Shown in pieces: positions 1 through 7,277 of a DNA stretch of 38,662 nucleotides (positions are counted from its first letter, which is position 1; every line of letters begins with the position of its first letter). Source of the DNA: Chloroflexota bacterium (GTDB lineage: Bacteria; Chloroflexota; Dehalococcoidia; Bin125); assembly GCA_026707145.1 (NCBI GenBank), contig JAPOXK010000026.1, positions 1 through 38,662 of the forward strand, read 5' to 3'. The position numbers and the translations under genes are program-made. The notes under the pieces were generated by a model that ran no database searches, was not told the origin of the DNA, and saw nothing but the letters and a program-made list of their open reading frames with translations.

Positions 1-1030
1 ACTGCTCTCGTAGAGACGCTGCCAGGGCCTGCAAGTTCGCTGCTAGCTGCTCCTCACGTTCGCTGGTAAAACCAGCGGTGCCGCAGACGCCGCTGAGCGT
101 CGATCGGCGGAGGAGGCTGGCGACGCCGGTCGGCGCGTCGGCGAGTGCGTCGGCGGCGGCGAGAAGCGCGGTACGTCCAGCGGAGAGATTGAACGGCGGG
201 GCAGCGGCATCGGTGGGCCAGACTCCCCAGCCGAAGCCGCCCCCGCGCGCCAGGTGCGCGCGCAACGCCTCGCGGTGATCGAGGAAGCGACCGAGGCCGG
301 AAGGCGTCGCGTCGAAATGGATGATGTCGGGTTCGGCGGCGAGGGCGCGAGTCCAGTTCGCAGAAGCGCAACAGTGGAGCCCAGCGAGGCCGCCCGCGCG
401 CTTGACGGGCGTGAAAGCGGTGTGCAGCGCGGCGAGGGCGTCGTCCCAGGTGACGGACGACGGGGCGGGCTCGCCGACACGAGCTAGGAGCGGTTCGTCG
501 AAAACGATGAGCGGGCGCATGCCAAGACGGTCGAAGGCGGAGACCTGCGCTGCGGCGAGTGCGCCAAGCCAGCGCCCCAGCGTCGTGAGCGAGGGGGGAT
601 CGGCGATGCAGGCGTTGAGCGTTACCGGGCCGATGAGCTGGCCCTTGGCGAACGGCGGCCGCTGATCCGGTGGACGCGCTGTTAGGCGCGCCAGAAAGGC
701 GTGGAGACCGGCCGCGCGATCGGGAGGCGGCAGCAGGGCGGGTGAGGGCGCAGCAACGCGCTCTCCCGACCAGTGCAGGCGCCTCCCGTCCCAGCGAGCG
801 CCCTGGAGGGCGAGGCCAGCCTGTGGAGCCATCGCTTCGGAGGGTGAGCGGTTGGGAAGCTGAGGCCAGAAGGGAAGCTCTAGGTAAGCGGCGAGGACGG
901 TGGAGACGGCCGCGTGGGCGTCGCGGTGGTGGGTTGAGCCGGCTCCGGTAGGAGCGAGGCGCAGGCCGGCGATGGCAGTGGGGTCGCGCGATGCCGCCAG
1001 CCGCCTGGCGGTTCGAGTATGATGGGACAT
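1..1030 (-). CDS. MetE C-terminal-like methionine synthase family protein (partial)
   Basis: The frame is open from an ATG at 1030 to the left edge (343 codons) with no stop, so the C-terminal end is missing. The protein resembles the short cobalamin-independent methionine synthase-like group of the UROD/MetE superfamily. The N-terminal PFWPQLP motif (residues 53-59) is typical of these proteins. A KGQLIGPVTL-like strand lies near 129-138 and FDEP at 177-180. An HCC cluster (219-221) and Cys316 sit where MetE-type enzymes place their zinc ligands. These proteins are thought to transfer a methyl group to a thiol, often from a corrinoid protein rather than methyltetrahydrofolate. It is divergent from nrdJ and shares the 290-base region between them. 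The family call is fairly sure; the substrate is not known. Confidence 0.72.
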   Translation of the reverse strand, partial: MSHHTRTARRLAASRDPTAIAGLRLAPTGAGSTHHRDAHAAVSTVLAAYLELPFWPQLPNRSPSEAMAPQAGLALQGARWDGRRLHWSGERVAAPSPALLPPPDRAAGLHAFLARLTARPPDQRPPFAKGQLIGPVTLNACIADPPSLTTLGRWLGALAAAQVSAFDRLGMRPLIVFDEPLLARVGEPAPSSVTWDDALAALHTAFTPVKRAGGLAGLHCCASANWTRALAAEPDIIHFDATPSGLGRFLDHREALRAHLARGGGFGWGVWPTDAAAPPFNLSAGRTALLAAADALADAPTGVASLLRRSTLSGVCGTAGFTSEREEQLAANLQALAASLREQ

Positions 1031-1109
1031 CTGTTCGAATTTCCGATCTAGATGGGCGAGGCACAAGGTAGCGGGAGAGGTTTTTGGGGATCGTGTGTGG
1101 ATGGGAAGT

Positions 1110-1125
1110 TGACTAGATATTGTGT
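1110..1125 (+). promoter_or_regulatory. NrdR box 1 upstream of nrdJ
   Basis: The 16-mer TGACTAGATATTGTGT matches the NrdR consensus (ACACWATATWTWGTGT-like) at about 13 of 16 positions. It overlaps the TATTAT -10 candidate, as expected for a repressor site. NrdR is the ATP/dATP-sensing repressor of ribonucleotide reductase genes. The nrdR gene is not in this window. Confidence 0.65.
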
Positions 1126-1141
1126 ATTATGGTTCTGCTAT

Positions 1142-1157
1142 GCCCATCTTCTTGTGC
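1142..1157 (+). promoter_or_regulatory. Weak NrdR box 2 upstream of nrdJ
   Basis: GCCCATCTTCTTGTGC matches the NrdR consensus at about 9-10 of 16 positions, best in its TTGTG half. It starts exactly 32 bases after box 1, about three helical turns, which is the usual spacing of paired NrdR boxes. The spacing supports it more than the sequence does. A further CTTGTGCT copy lies at 1169-1176. Confidence 0.4.
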
Positions 1158-1320
1158 TTCCATGGCTACTTGTGCTGATATTGGGGCCCTCTGCATGAGC
1201 TGCTTAGCTGTCTTAGCAGTTATGTGCGGAAGATTAATTGGACTTTGTCCTGGCAAATGCGATGTAGACCTCGCTGGTCTCAGTAGGAGAGGCCAGCGCC
1301 TCTAGCATAAGGATTCAGCT

Positions 1321-4182
1321 ATGACTGCGACCGACGATGCTCTTCTCGCTGTGGAGTCCCCCGAGGAGTCGGCTACGGATGTCGCGCTGCAGGAGGAGTT
1401 GCGTTCCCCCGCCACGCCGCCGTTGATCGAGCGCTTCTTCACGACGCCGGACCGCCATCCTTACGACGGGGTCGCGTGGGAGTTGCGGACGGCGCAGATC
1501 ACCTCGGACGGGGGGAAGCTGCTATTCGAGCAGAAGGACGTTGAGGTGCCGGCCGCGTGGTCGGTGAACGCGACGAACATCGTCGTGTCGAAGTATTTCT
1601 ACGGCGATGTCGATGCACCGGAGCGAGAACGGTCGGTCAAGCAGTTGGTGGATCGAGTCGCGGCGACCATCGCCAACTGGGGGCTAGAGGGCGGCTACTT
1701 CGGGACGGTGGAGGAGCGGGAGACGTTCGAGCAGGAGCTGCGCCACCTGCTGATCAACCAGTGCGCCGCGTTCAACAGCCCGGTGTGGTTCAACGTGGGG
1801 GTTGTGGAGCGGCCCCAGTGCTCCGCTTGTTTCATCAACTCCGTCGACGACACGATGGAGTCGATCATGGACCTGGCGACGCGCGAGGCGTTGCTCTTCA
1901 AGTGGGGGAGCGGGACGGGCAGCAACCTCTCGTCGCTGCGATCGAGCAGAGAGAAGCTCACCGGGGGCGGCACACCGTCGGGCCCCGTCTCGTTCATGCG
2001 CGGCTACGACGCCTTCGCCAACGTGATCAAGTCCGGCGGGAAGACGCGCCGCGCGGCCAAGATGGTGATCCTGAACGCCGATCACCCCGACGTGATGGAG
2101 TTCGTTCACTGTAAGTCGAAGGAAGAGCAGAAGGCATGGGCGCTGATCGATAGCGGCTACGACGGGTCGCTCAACGGTGAGGCCTACTCGTCCATTTCCT
2201 TCCAAAACGCGAACCACAGCGTGCGGGTGACCGATGCCTTCATGCGTGCGGTGGAGCAGGACGCCACCTACTGGACGACCGCGGTTACGACCAAGGAGCC
2301 CGTGGAGGAGCTGTCGGCGCGCGCCGTACTGCGCGCGATCGCCGAGGCGACCTACGTCTGCGGCGACCCGGGCATGCAGTTCGACACCACGATCAACGAC
2401 TGGCACACCTGCGCCGGCACCGACCGGATCTACGCCAGCAATCCCTGCTCCGAGTACATGTTCCTCGACGATACCGCTTGCAACCTGGCGTCGATCAATC
2501 TGCTCAAGTTCTACGACTTGGATGCACATACCTTCGATATCGACGCGTTCCGCGCGGCCTGCAAGGTGTTGATCACCGCGCAAGAGATCTTGGTCGATAA
2601 CGCTTCCTACCCGTCGAAGCGGATCGAGGAGAACAGTCACCACTACCGGCCCTTGGGATTGGGCTACGCCAATCTGGGCGCCTTGCTGATGGCGCGCGGC
2701 CTGCCGTACGACTCATCCGAGGGGCGAGCGATGGCGGGAGCGATCACAGCGGCAATGACAGGCGAAGCGTACGCACAATCGGCGCGGGTCGCGGAGCGAT
2801 TAGGGGCGTTCGCGAGGTATCAAGAGAATCGCGAATCGTTCTTGCGCGTGATCAAGAAGCATCGCGGGCAAGTGGCGCAGATCGAGGCGCTCGATACAGT
2901 TCCCGCCGATCTCGCGGCGGGAGCGCAAGAGACTTGGGACGAGGCGCTTCGGCTGGGATTGCTCTACGGCTACCGCAACGCGCAGGCGACGGTCCTGGCG
3001 CCCACCGGCACGATCGCGTTCATGATGGATTGCGACACAACCGGTATCGAGCCGGATATCGCGCTGGTCAAATACAAGAACCTTTCGGGCGGCGGCTACC
3101 TGAAGATCGTCAACAACACGGTGCCGGCGGCCTTGCGTCGGTTGGGCTACGACTCGGCGGCAACGGAGGCGATCGTCGCGTATATCGACGAGCGCGGCAC
3201 GATCGAGGGCGCGCCCGGCTTGCGAGAGGCGGACCTGTCCGTCTTCGACTGTGCCTTCAAGTCGGCCGAGGGCGAGCGCAGCATTGAGCCGATGGCGCAT
3301 GTGCGGATGATGGGCGCGGCTCAGCCATTCCTCTCCGGCGCGATCTCCAAGACGGTGAACGTTCCTGAGGACGTCACGATCGACGAGATCATGGAGACGT
3401 ACGTCCAAGCATGGCAGCTGGGCGTCAAGGCGATCGCGATCTATCGCGATAATTCGAAGCGGATCCAGCCGCTGGAGACGGTGGAGCGAAAGGATGGGAC
3501 GAAGGTCGGCGAGGCGAGCACGATGGCGCTGTCTTCGTCGGCGGACGAGCCAACCGTGGTTGATGCGGCAACAGGGCCGCCTGCCTACCGGCGGCACCGG
3601 CTGCCGGACGACCGGCGAGCAGTGACGCACAAGTTCACGATCGGCGAGCACGAAGGCTACCTGACGGTTGGGGAGTACGAGAACGGCCAGCCCGGTGAGG
3701 TATTCGTGCACGTGTCGAAGGAAGGCTCGACGGTGTCGGGGCTCGTGGACGCGGTGGGAGCGCTGACAAGCGTGGCGTTGCAGTCTGGCGTGCCGATTGA
3801 GACGTTGGTGCGTAAGTTCAGCCACAGCCGCTTCGAGCCGAGCGGCTGGACGCGCAATCTGGAGTTGGGCCACGCTAGTTCGATCCTGGACTACGTGTTC
3901 CGGTGGATGGGGCGGCGGTACCTGCCGGATGATGAGCGGGATGTGACGGCGGCACAGGCGCCGCTGCCGTTACAAGAAGGAGAGCCGTCGCCGCCGGAGG
4001 CGAGTTCGGCGGGCTCCGTCGCGGTGCCGGATTTCTTGAGCAGCTATCCATCGGCCAACGGGAGCGCGCGGGAACGCAGCGATTTGGACGCTCCGCCCTG
4101 CTCCGACTGCGGCCACATGATGGTGCGCAACGGGAGCTGTTTCGCATGCCTTAACTGCGGCAATACGTCGGGCTGCAGCTAG
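1321..4182 (+). CDS. nrdJ: Class II (adenosylcobalamin-dependent) ribonucleotide reductase
   Basis: This enzyme reduces ribonucleotides to deoxyribonucleotides using an adenosylcobalamin radical, without needing oxygen. The 953-residue product is typical for the long NrdJ type. Visible landmarks are the FKWGSGTGSNLS nucleotide-site region (about 195-210), NPCSE with the radical Cys376 (374-378), PTGTIAFMMDCDTTGIEPD (about 562-580), a TSCPD-type C-terminal domain (about 765-865) and a terminal Cys-rich tail with CSDCG and CFACLNCG motifs that should carry the redox cysteines and a zinc site. The ATG at 1321 is preceded by AAGGA at a good distance. The gene is a single transcription unit closed by hairpins at 4201-4275. 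The NrdR-like boxes upstream point to repression when dNTPs are plentiful. Confidence 0.96.
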   Translation: MTATDDALLAVESPEESATDVALQEELRSPATPPLIERFFTTPDRHPYDGVAWELRTAQITSDGGKLLFEQKDVEVPAAWSVNATNIVVSKYFYGDVDAPERERSVKQLVDRVAATIANWGLEGGYFGTVEERETFEQELRHLLINQCAAFNSPVWFNVGVVERPQCSACFINSVDDTMESIMDLATREALLFKWGSGTGSNLSSLRSSREKLTGGGTPSGPVSFMRGYDAFANVIKSGGKTRRAAKMVILNADHPDVMEFVHCKSKEEQKAWALIDSGYDGSLNGEAYSSISFQNANHSVRVTDAFMRAVEQDATYWTTAVTTKEPVEELSARAVLRAIAEATYVCGDPGMQFDTTINDWHTCAGTDRIYASNPCSEYMFLDDTACNLASINLLKFYDLDAHTFDIDAFRAACKVLITAQEILVDNASYPSKRIEENSHHYRPLGLGYANLGALLMARGLPYDSSEGRAMAGAITAAMTGEAYAQSARVAERLGAFARYQENRESFLRVIKKHRGQVAQIEALDTVPADLAAGAQETWDEALRLGLLYGYRNAQATVLAPTGTIAFMMDCDTTGIEPDIALVKYKNLSGGGYLKIVNNTVPAALRRLGYDSAATEAIVAYIDERGTIEGAPGLREADLSVFDCAFKSAEGERSIEPMAHVRMMGAAQPFLSGAISKTVNVPEDVTIDEIMETYVQAWQLGVKAIAIYRDNSKRIQPLETVERKDGTKVGEASTMALSSSADEPTVVDAATGPPAYRRHRLPDDRRAVTHKFTIGEHEGYLTVGEYENGQPGEVFVHVSKEGSTVSGLVDAVGALTSVALQSGVPIETLVRKFSHSRFEPSGWTRNLELGHASSILDYVFRWMGRRYLPDDERDVTAAQAPLPLQEGEPSPPEASSAGSVAVPDFLSSYPSANGSARERSDLDAPPCSDCGHMMVRNGSCFACLNCGNTSGCS

Positions 4183-4200
4183 GACGTTACGAGCGCATTA

Positions 4201-4238
4201 CGCGTGAGGTAGAGCCGCCGACCCTCATCCCTCACGCG
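4201..4238 (+). terminator. Stem-loop after nrdJ
   Basis: A perfect nine-base stem, CGCGTGAGG pairing with CCTCACGCG, encloses a 20-base loop just past the nrdJ stop. There is no U-tract. It may protect the transcript end or act with the next hairpin in termination. Confidence 0.45.
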
Positions 4239-4246
4239 GCGACGAC

Positions 4247-4275
4247 AGAGCCCCGGGACCGGATCCCGGGGCTCT
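4247..4275. terminator. Strong terminator hairpin between convergent genes
   Basis: A perfect 12-base stem, AGAGCCCCGGGA with TCCCGGGGCTCT, has a five-base loop and lies between nrdJ and the convergent RDD gene. The flanks are not T-rich, so this is a terminator by position and stability rather than by a classical U-tract. It could serve both strands. Confidence 0.65.
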
Positions 4276-4365
4276 TCGTGTCCGCTGAATGATAGCGCCA
4301 ACGGAGGCGACGCCGTCTTGTTCCGCGTGGCGTCTCCCTGCACCGTCCCCGGCCGGCTCCGGGAG

Positions 4366-4968
4366 CTAGCGGCGTCCCAACAATCGCTGGCGGCGCGCTT
4401 CGTACTCGTAGATGGTGATGGCGCCCCGGTCGCGAGCCTGGGCGAGGGCATCGAGCTCTTCTTGCAGGACGCTGGGAGAGGAGTTGCTTGAGGGTGCTGT
4501 CGCGTCGAGGCCGTGAGGCGCGTAGACGATCACAGTCTCGACGATCTTGTCGTGGAGCGCTTGGCGATCGCGGTCGATGAATATCCAGAGCGCGTTGACC
4601 AGAGGCACGAGTGCGCCACAGATCGATTTCACCAGGATCTCGCGCACCCAAACCTTGCCGGCGCTCACGGGGGCGCCGTCCTCGCCCACGGTGTATATGC
4701 CGAGGAGCGACTTGGCGGGCGTTTGCGCCCGGGGCGCAACGAAGGCCAGCCAGATGAGCCAGCCGATGCCGAGGGTGGCTAGGAGAAGGGTGAGTTCCAG
4801 GATGTAGCCGCCGCAGCGTCGGAGACGCGAAGCGGCAACGATGGGGCTGTTGGGATAGCGGTTGAATCGGTTACAGGTCGTACAGAAGAGACCGGGACCG
4901 CGAGGGCCGCGGCAGTAGGGGCAGGTGGGGAGTTCGGCGGAAGCGAGCGGCATCTGTGTCTTGGGCAT
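4366..4968 (-). CDS. RDD family membrane protein with N-terminal zinc ribbon
   Basis: The 200-residue protein begins with a zinc ribbon (CPYC at about 16-19, CTTC at about 29-32). A membrane region of two to three helices follows: GYILELTLLLATLGIGWLIW, then KSICGALVPLVNALWIFID. This has the RDD pattern, including the RQALHDKIVETVIVY signature. The C-terminus (LQEELDALAQ...YEYEARRQRLL) resembles a short SHOCT-like helical tail. RDD proteins are small membrane proteins, some tied to ion or osmolyte transport, but a specific function cannot be given. It converges on nrdJ and is divergent from the small gene at 5024, with 55 bases between the two starts. Confidence 0.8.
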   Translation of the reverse strand: MPKTQMPLASAELPTCPYCRGPRGPGLFCTTCNRFNRYPNSPIVAASRLRRCGGYILELTLLLATLGIGWLIWLAFVAPRAQTPAKSLLGIYTVGEDGAPVSAGKVWVREILVKSICGALVPLVNALWIFIDRDRQALHDKIVETVIVYAPHGLDATAPSSNSSPSVLQEELDALAQARDRGAITIYEYEARRQRLLGRR

Positions 4969-5011
4969 AGCGATCTTTCTGTCCTATTCCAAGGCAGTGG
5001 TCAAGCGCGGC

Positions 5012-5017
5012 TACGAT
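5012..5017 (+). promoter_or_regulatory. TACGAT -10-like element for the 5024 gene
   Basis: TACGAT fits a TANNNT -10 and ends six bases before the ATG at 5024. Transcription would therefore start at or next to the start codon. No clear -35 hexamer is visible. Confidence 0.4.
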
Positions 5018-5023
5018 CGGCGT

Positions 5024-5374
5024 ATGCGTGCTGAGCTGTGGTCGCTGCAGGGAGAAGCTGTCTCTGACGAACGACAGTTGGATGGAAGCCGTCACCTTGC
5101 GATCGAGGCTGGCGGCGAAGCGCAGGGCGAGCGCGTGTCGCTGCGGTTGGTGATATCCAGGGAAGGTGAGTTGAGGGAGGGAGAGCTGGAGATCGAGGGA
5201 GAGATGGACGCGTGGTCGGGCGGGCTTCTGCGGCAAGTCCGCGTCGATTCCGACAGCCCGCTGCGCGTGCGCGCGCCCTTCGGCGATCCGAGCGTGGAGA
5301 GGGAGGCACGATGGATGGAGGTGATGGAGAGAGATGAGCCGGGCCTGTTTGCAGTCACGCTGCGAAGCGGTTGA
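5024..5374 (+). CDS. Conserved-looking small protein of unknown function
   Basis: I do not recognise this 116-residue protein. It is acidic and rich in Glu, Arg and Leu, with alternating charged and hydrophobic residues (for example LRLVISREGEL and ELEIEGEM) that suggest beta strands. There is no signal peptide, membrane segment or cysteine motif. I chose the ATG at 5024 because a TACGAT -10-like element lies six bases upstream. A longer in-frame extension from 4925 would overlap the divergent RDD gene. It ends 26 bases before cofD on the same strand. Its reality is supported by the promoter-like element and its fit in the gene order, not by homology. Confidence 0.5.
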   Translation: MRAELWSLQGEAVSDERQLDGSRHLAIEAGGEAQGERVSLRLVISREGELREGELEIEGEMDAWSGGLLRQVRVDSDSPLRVRAPFGDPSVEREARWMEVMERDEPGLFAVTLRSG

Positions 5375-5387
5375 GGGGTCGTGATGT

Positions 5388-5393
5388 TAGGCT
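5388..5393 (+). promoter_or_regulatory. TAGGCT -10-like element for cofD
   Basis: TAGGCT (TANNNT) ends seven bases before the cofD ATG at 5401. No good Shine-Dalgarno sequence lies in that gap, which fits a leaderless transcript. Confidence 0.4.
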
Positions 5394-5400
5394 CCCGGCG

Positions 5401-6381
5401 ATGACGGTACGTGCCGGAGACTCCTTGGACGAAGCAGCTCCAGTGGTGGTGTTGGCGGGCGGCGTTGGCGCGGCGCGCTTTCTGGAGGGAGTGGTGCAGG
5501 TGGTGCCGCCAGCGGAAGTCGTCGCCGTTGTTAACGTCGGCGATGACCTGGAAGTCGGAGGGCTGCACGTATCACCCGACCTGGACACGGTCACGTACAC
5601 GCTGGCGGGGCGTGTGAATCCGGAGACGGGCTGGGGCGTACGCGGGGACAGCTTTGCGGCGTTGGCTGCACTGGAAGAGCTGGGCGGGCCTGCCTGGTTT
5701 CAGCTCGGAGACCGCGACCTCGCCACGCACCTCTTCCGCACGCACCGTTTGCAGGAAGGCGCATCGCTGAGCGCGGTGACCGCTGAGATCACACGTGCCC
5801 TAGGGGTCGCAGTGCGGGTGATTCCGGTCACGGATCAGCGTCTGCGCACCATGGTGGAGACGCCGGAGGGCGAACTCTCCTTTCAGGAGTATTTCGTGCA
5901 GCGGCAGTCGCAGGATCGGGTACTGGGTTTGCGGTTCGCCGGATTGGCAGAGGCGCGTGCCGCATCCGGGGTGTTGCAGGCAATCTTGCGCGCGCGCGCG
6001 ATCGTGATCGCGCCGAGCAACCCGTTTCTCTCCATCGAGCCGGTGCTCGCGGTGAAAGGCCTGCGCGACTGCCTGCTGACGAGCGGGGCGCCCAAGGCAG
6101 CGATTAGTCCAATCGTCGGCGGCGCAGCCGTGAAGGGACCAGCAGCCGCGATCCTCAAGAGTCTCGGTCACGATGTCTCCGCACTCGGCGTCGCCCGACT
6201 TTACGGCGATCTCATCGACCTGTTTGTTCTGGATGAGCGGGACGCGGCGCTGGCCGATGCCGTCCGCACCGAAGTCGGCGCGGAATGCCTTGTCACACAG
6301 ACCATCATGAGCGGGGCGGCGGAGAAGCAAGCGCTGGCACGCGCGACACTGGAGGCCTTGCAGGCCTTGCAGACGGGTTAG
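5401..6381 (+). CDS. cofD: 2-phospho-L-lactate transferase (F420 biosynthesis)
   Basis: CofD (FbiA in actinobacteria) joins an activated phospholactate or phosphoenolpyruvate unit to the deazaflavin Fo, making F420-0 or its dehydro form. The 326-residue protein shows the family start, VVVLAGGVGAARFLEGV (residues 16-32), then NVGDD, a SPDLDTVTYTLAG stretch, FQLGDRDLATH, IAPSNPFLSIEPVL and VARLYGDLIDLFVLDERD. The ATG at 5401 is preferred over a TTG at 5371 because a TAGGCT -10 element lies just upstream and the extra residues do not look like CofD. cofC follows 14 bases after the stop, so the two are almost certainly co-transcribed. The Fo synthase and CofE genes are not in this window. Confidence 0.93.
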   Translation: MTVRAGDSLDEAAPVVVLAGGVGAARFLEGVVQVVPPAEVVAVVNVGDDLEVGGLHVSPDLDTVTYTLAGRVNPETGWGVRGDSFAALAALEELGGPAWFQLGDRDLATHLFRTHRLQEGASLSAVTAEITRALGVAVRVIPVTDQRLRTMVETPEGELSFQEYFVQRQSQDRVLGLRFAGLAEARAASGVLQAILRARAIVIAPSNPFLSIEPVLAVKGLRDCLLTSGAPKAAISPIVGGAAVKGPAAAILKSLGHDVSALGVARLYGDLIDLFVLDERDAALADAVRTEVGAECLVTQTIMSGAAEKQALARATLEALQALQTG

Positions 6382-6395
6382 AGGATCGTCCTGTG

Positions 6396-7100
6396 ATGGC
6401 GGCGCCGGGCGCAGGCGTGACGGTTGTGGTACCGGTGCGAGGGCTGCCGGCTGGCAAGTCACGCTTGGCTGCGGTGCTGCAACCGGCGCAGCGTAACCAG
6501 CTCGTGCGCGCGATGCTCGGCGATGTTGTGCGGGTGCTGCGGTCGGCGCCAGCGGTTGCGCGGGTGATAGTGCTCAGCCGGGATGCGGCGGCGGCGCAGG
6601 AGGCGGAGCGGTTGGAAGTGGATTTTTTGCAAGAGCCACCGGGCGCGCCCGGTCTCAACCGCGCGCTGGCTTTCGCTCAGACGCAGCTTGCGGAGTCGGA
6701 GGCACTGTTGCTTGTACCGGCGGACCTGCCTTTGATCACGCGAACGGACGTTGAGACGCTTCTCGCTGCGTCGCCTGCGCCCCCGGGGATGGTCGTGGCG
6801 CCGTCGCGGGATGGGGGCACGAACGGGCTGCTGCTACGACCGCCGGCGGTGATTACGCCGGCGTTCGGCGCAGACTCGGCTGCTCGACACATTGCGGCCG
6901 CTGAGGAGGCAGGCGCGGCCGTCGTCCGTGTTGAGGATGCGCGCTGGGCGTTGGATATCGATTCACCGGAGGATCTGGCGCTGGCTGCGTCGTTGGACGT
7001 CGGTCAGGAGAAGGAAACCGTGTGGTACTTGCGGTCCCCCGAGCTTACCGCTGCGATTCGAACTGGCTCAGGCGGATCGAAGCTCCACCCCCGCGTTTGA
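6396..7100 (+). CDS. cofC: 2-phospho-L-lactate guanylyltransferase (F420 biosynthesis)
   Basis: CofC activates phospholactate (or PEP) with GTP, giving the substrate for CofD. The 234-residue protein has the nucleotidyltransferase start VTVVVPVRGLPAGKSRLA (about 8-25), LLLVPADLPLIT with the metal-binding Asp, the DGGTNGLLLRPP signature and the terminal DIDSPEDLALA motif. GAGGA at 6381-6385 supports the ATG at 6396; a GTG at 6393 is a close alternative. About 30 extra residues follow the usual family end (from EKETVWYL onward), with no recognisable motif. The gene forms an operon with cofD. Confidence 0.88.
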   Translation: MAAPGAGVTVVVPVRGLPAGKSRLAAVLQPAQRNQLVRAMLGDVVRVLRSAPAVARVIVLSRDAAAAQEAERLEVDFLQEPPGAPGLNRALAFAQTQLAESEALLLVPADLPLITRTDVETLLAASPAPPGMVVAPSRDGGTNGLLLRPPAVITPAFGADSAARHIAAAEEAGAAVVRVEDARWALDIDSPEDLALAASLDVGQEKETVWYLRSPELTAAIRTGSGGSKLHPRV

Positions 7101-7265
7101 GGTAAAGGGGTCAAGGAGAGGACGCTGGGGATTCGGGCCGGATACGGCCCGCCGGACGCCAACCCCCACCCGTCCGAATCGTAGTTTCCAGCCCGCGCCA
7201 CAGCACACCTCGTGGCTTGGCTTGCGTTGACAGCGACTGTGGCTCGGTGGATCATCGGCTAAATA
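7101..7265. other. Intergenic region after cofC with an inverted repeat
   Basis: GATTCGG at 7130-7136 can pair with CCGAATC at 7174-7180, enclosing an inner GGGCC/GGCCC hairpin at 7135-7150. This may be a terminator for cofDC or a structured leader for the next gene. There is no T-tract. No gene is seen here. Confidence 0.35.
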
Positions 7266-7277
7266 GTGCAAGCGCCT

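Larger units (their letters stand above)
1031..1320. promoter_or_regulatory. Divergent intergenic region and long nrdJ leader
   Basis: This 290-base gap is clearly poorer in G+C than its surroundings. It holds the divergent promoters of the MetE-like gene and nrdJ. Visible elements are two NrdR-like boxes, a TATTAT -10 candidate at 1125-1130, a hairpin at 1200-1219 (arms of eight with one mismatch, loop CTGT) and a second hairpin at 1272-1298 (CGCTGG-TCTC pairing with GAGA and CCAGCG across a GG bulge). AAGGA at 1309-1313 is the probable ribosome binding site for nrdJ, seven bases before the ATG. I looked for a cobalamin riboswitch B12 box and did not find one. Confidence 0.6.

Noticed and set aside
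54..1064. A 336-codon minus frame at the left edge
   Set aside because: It is an Arg/Pro/Ser-rich shadow. The frame from 1030 gives MetE-like motifs.
1120..1305. A Cys-rich 61-codon frame upstream of nrdJ
   Set aside because: It starts with TTG inside the NrdR-like box and has no ribosome site. The cysteines come from TGT/TGC-rich leader DNA.
1031..1320. Cobalamin riboswitch before nrdJ
   Set aside because: No B12 box or matching core is visible; the NrdR-like boxes explain the regulation better.
7050..7085. tRNA-like GATTCGAAC stretch near the end of cofC
   Set aside because: No acceptor or anticodon arm can be folded around it, and it lies in coding sequence.
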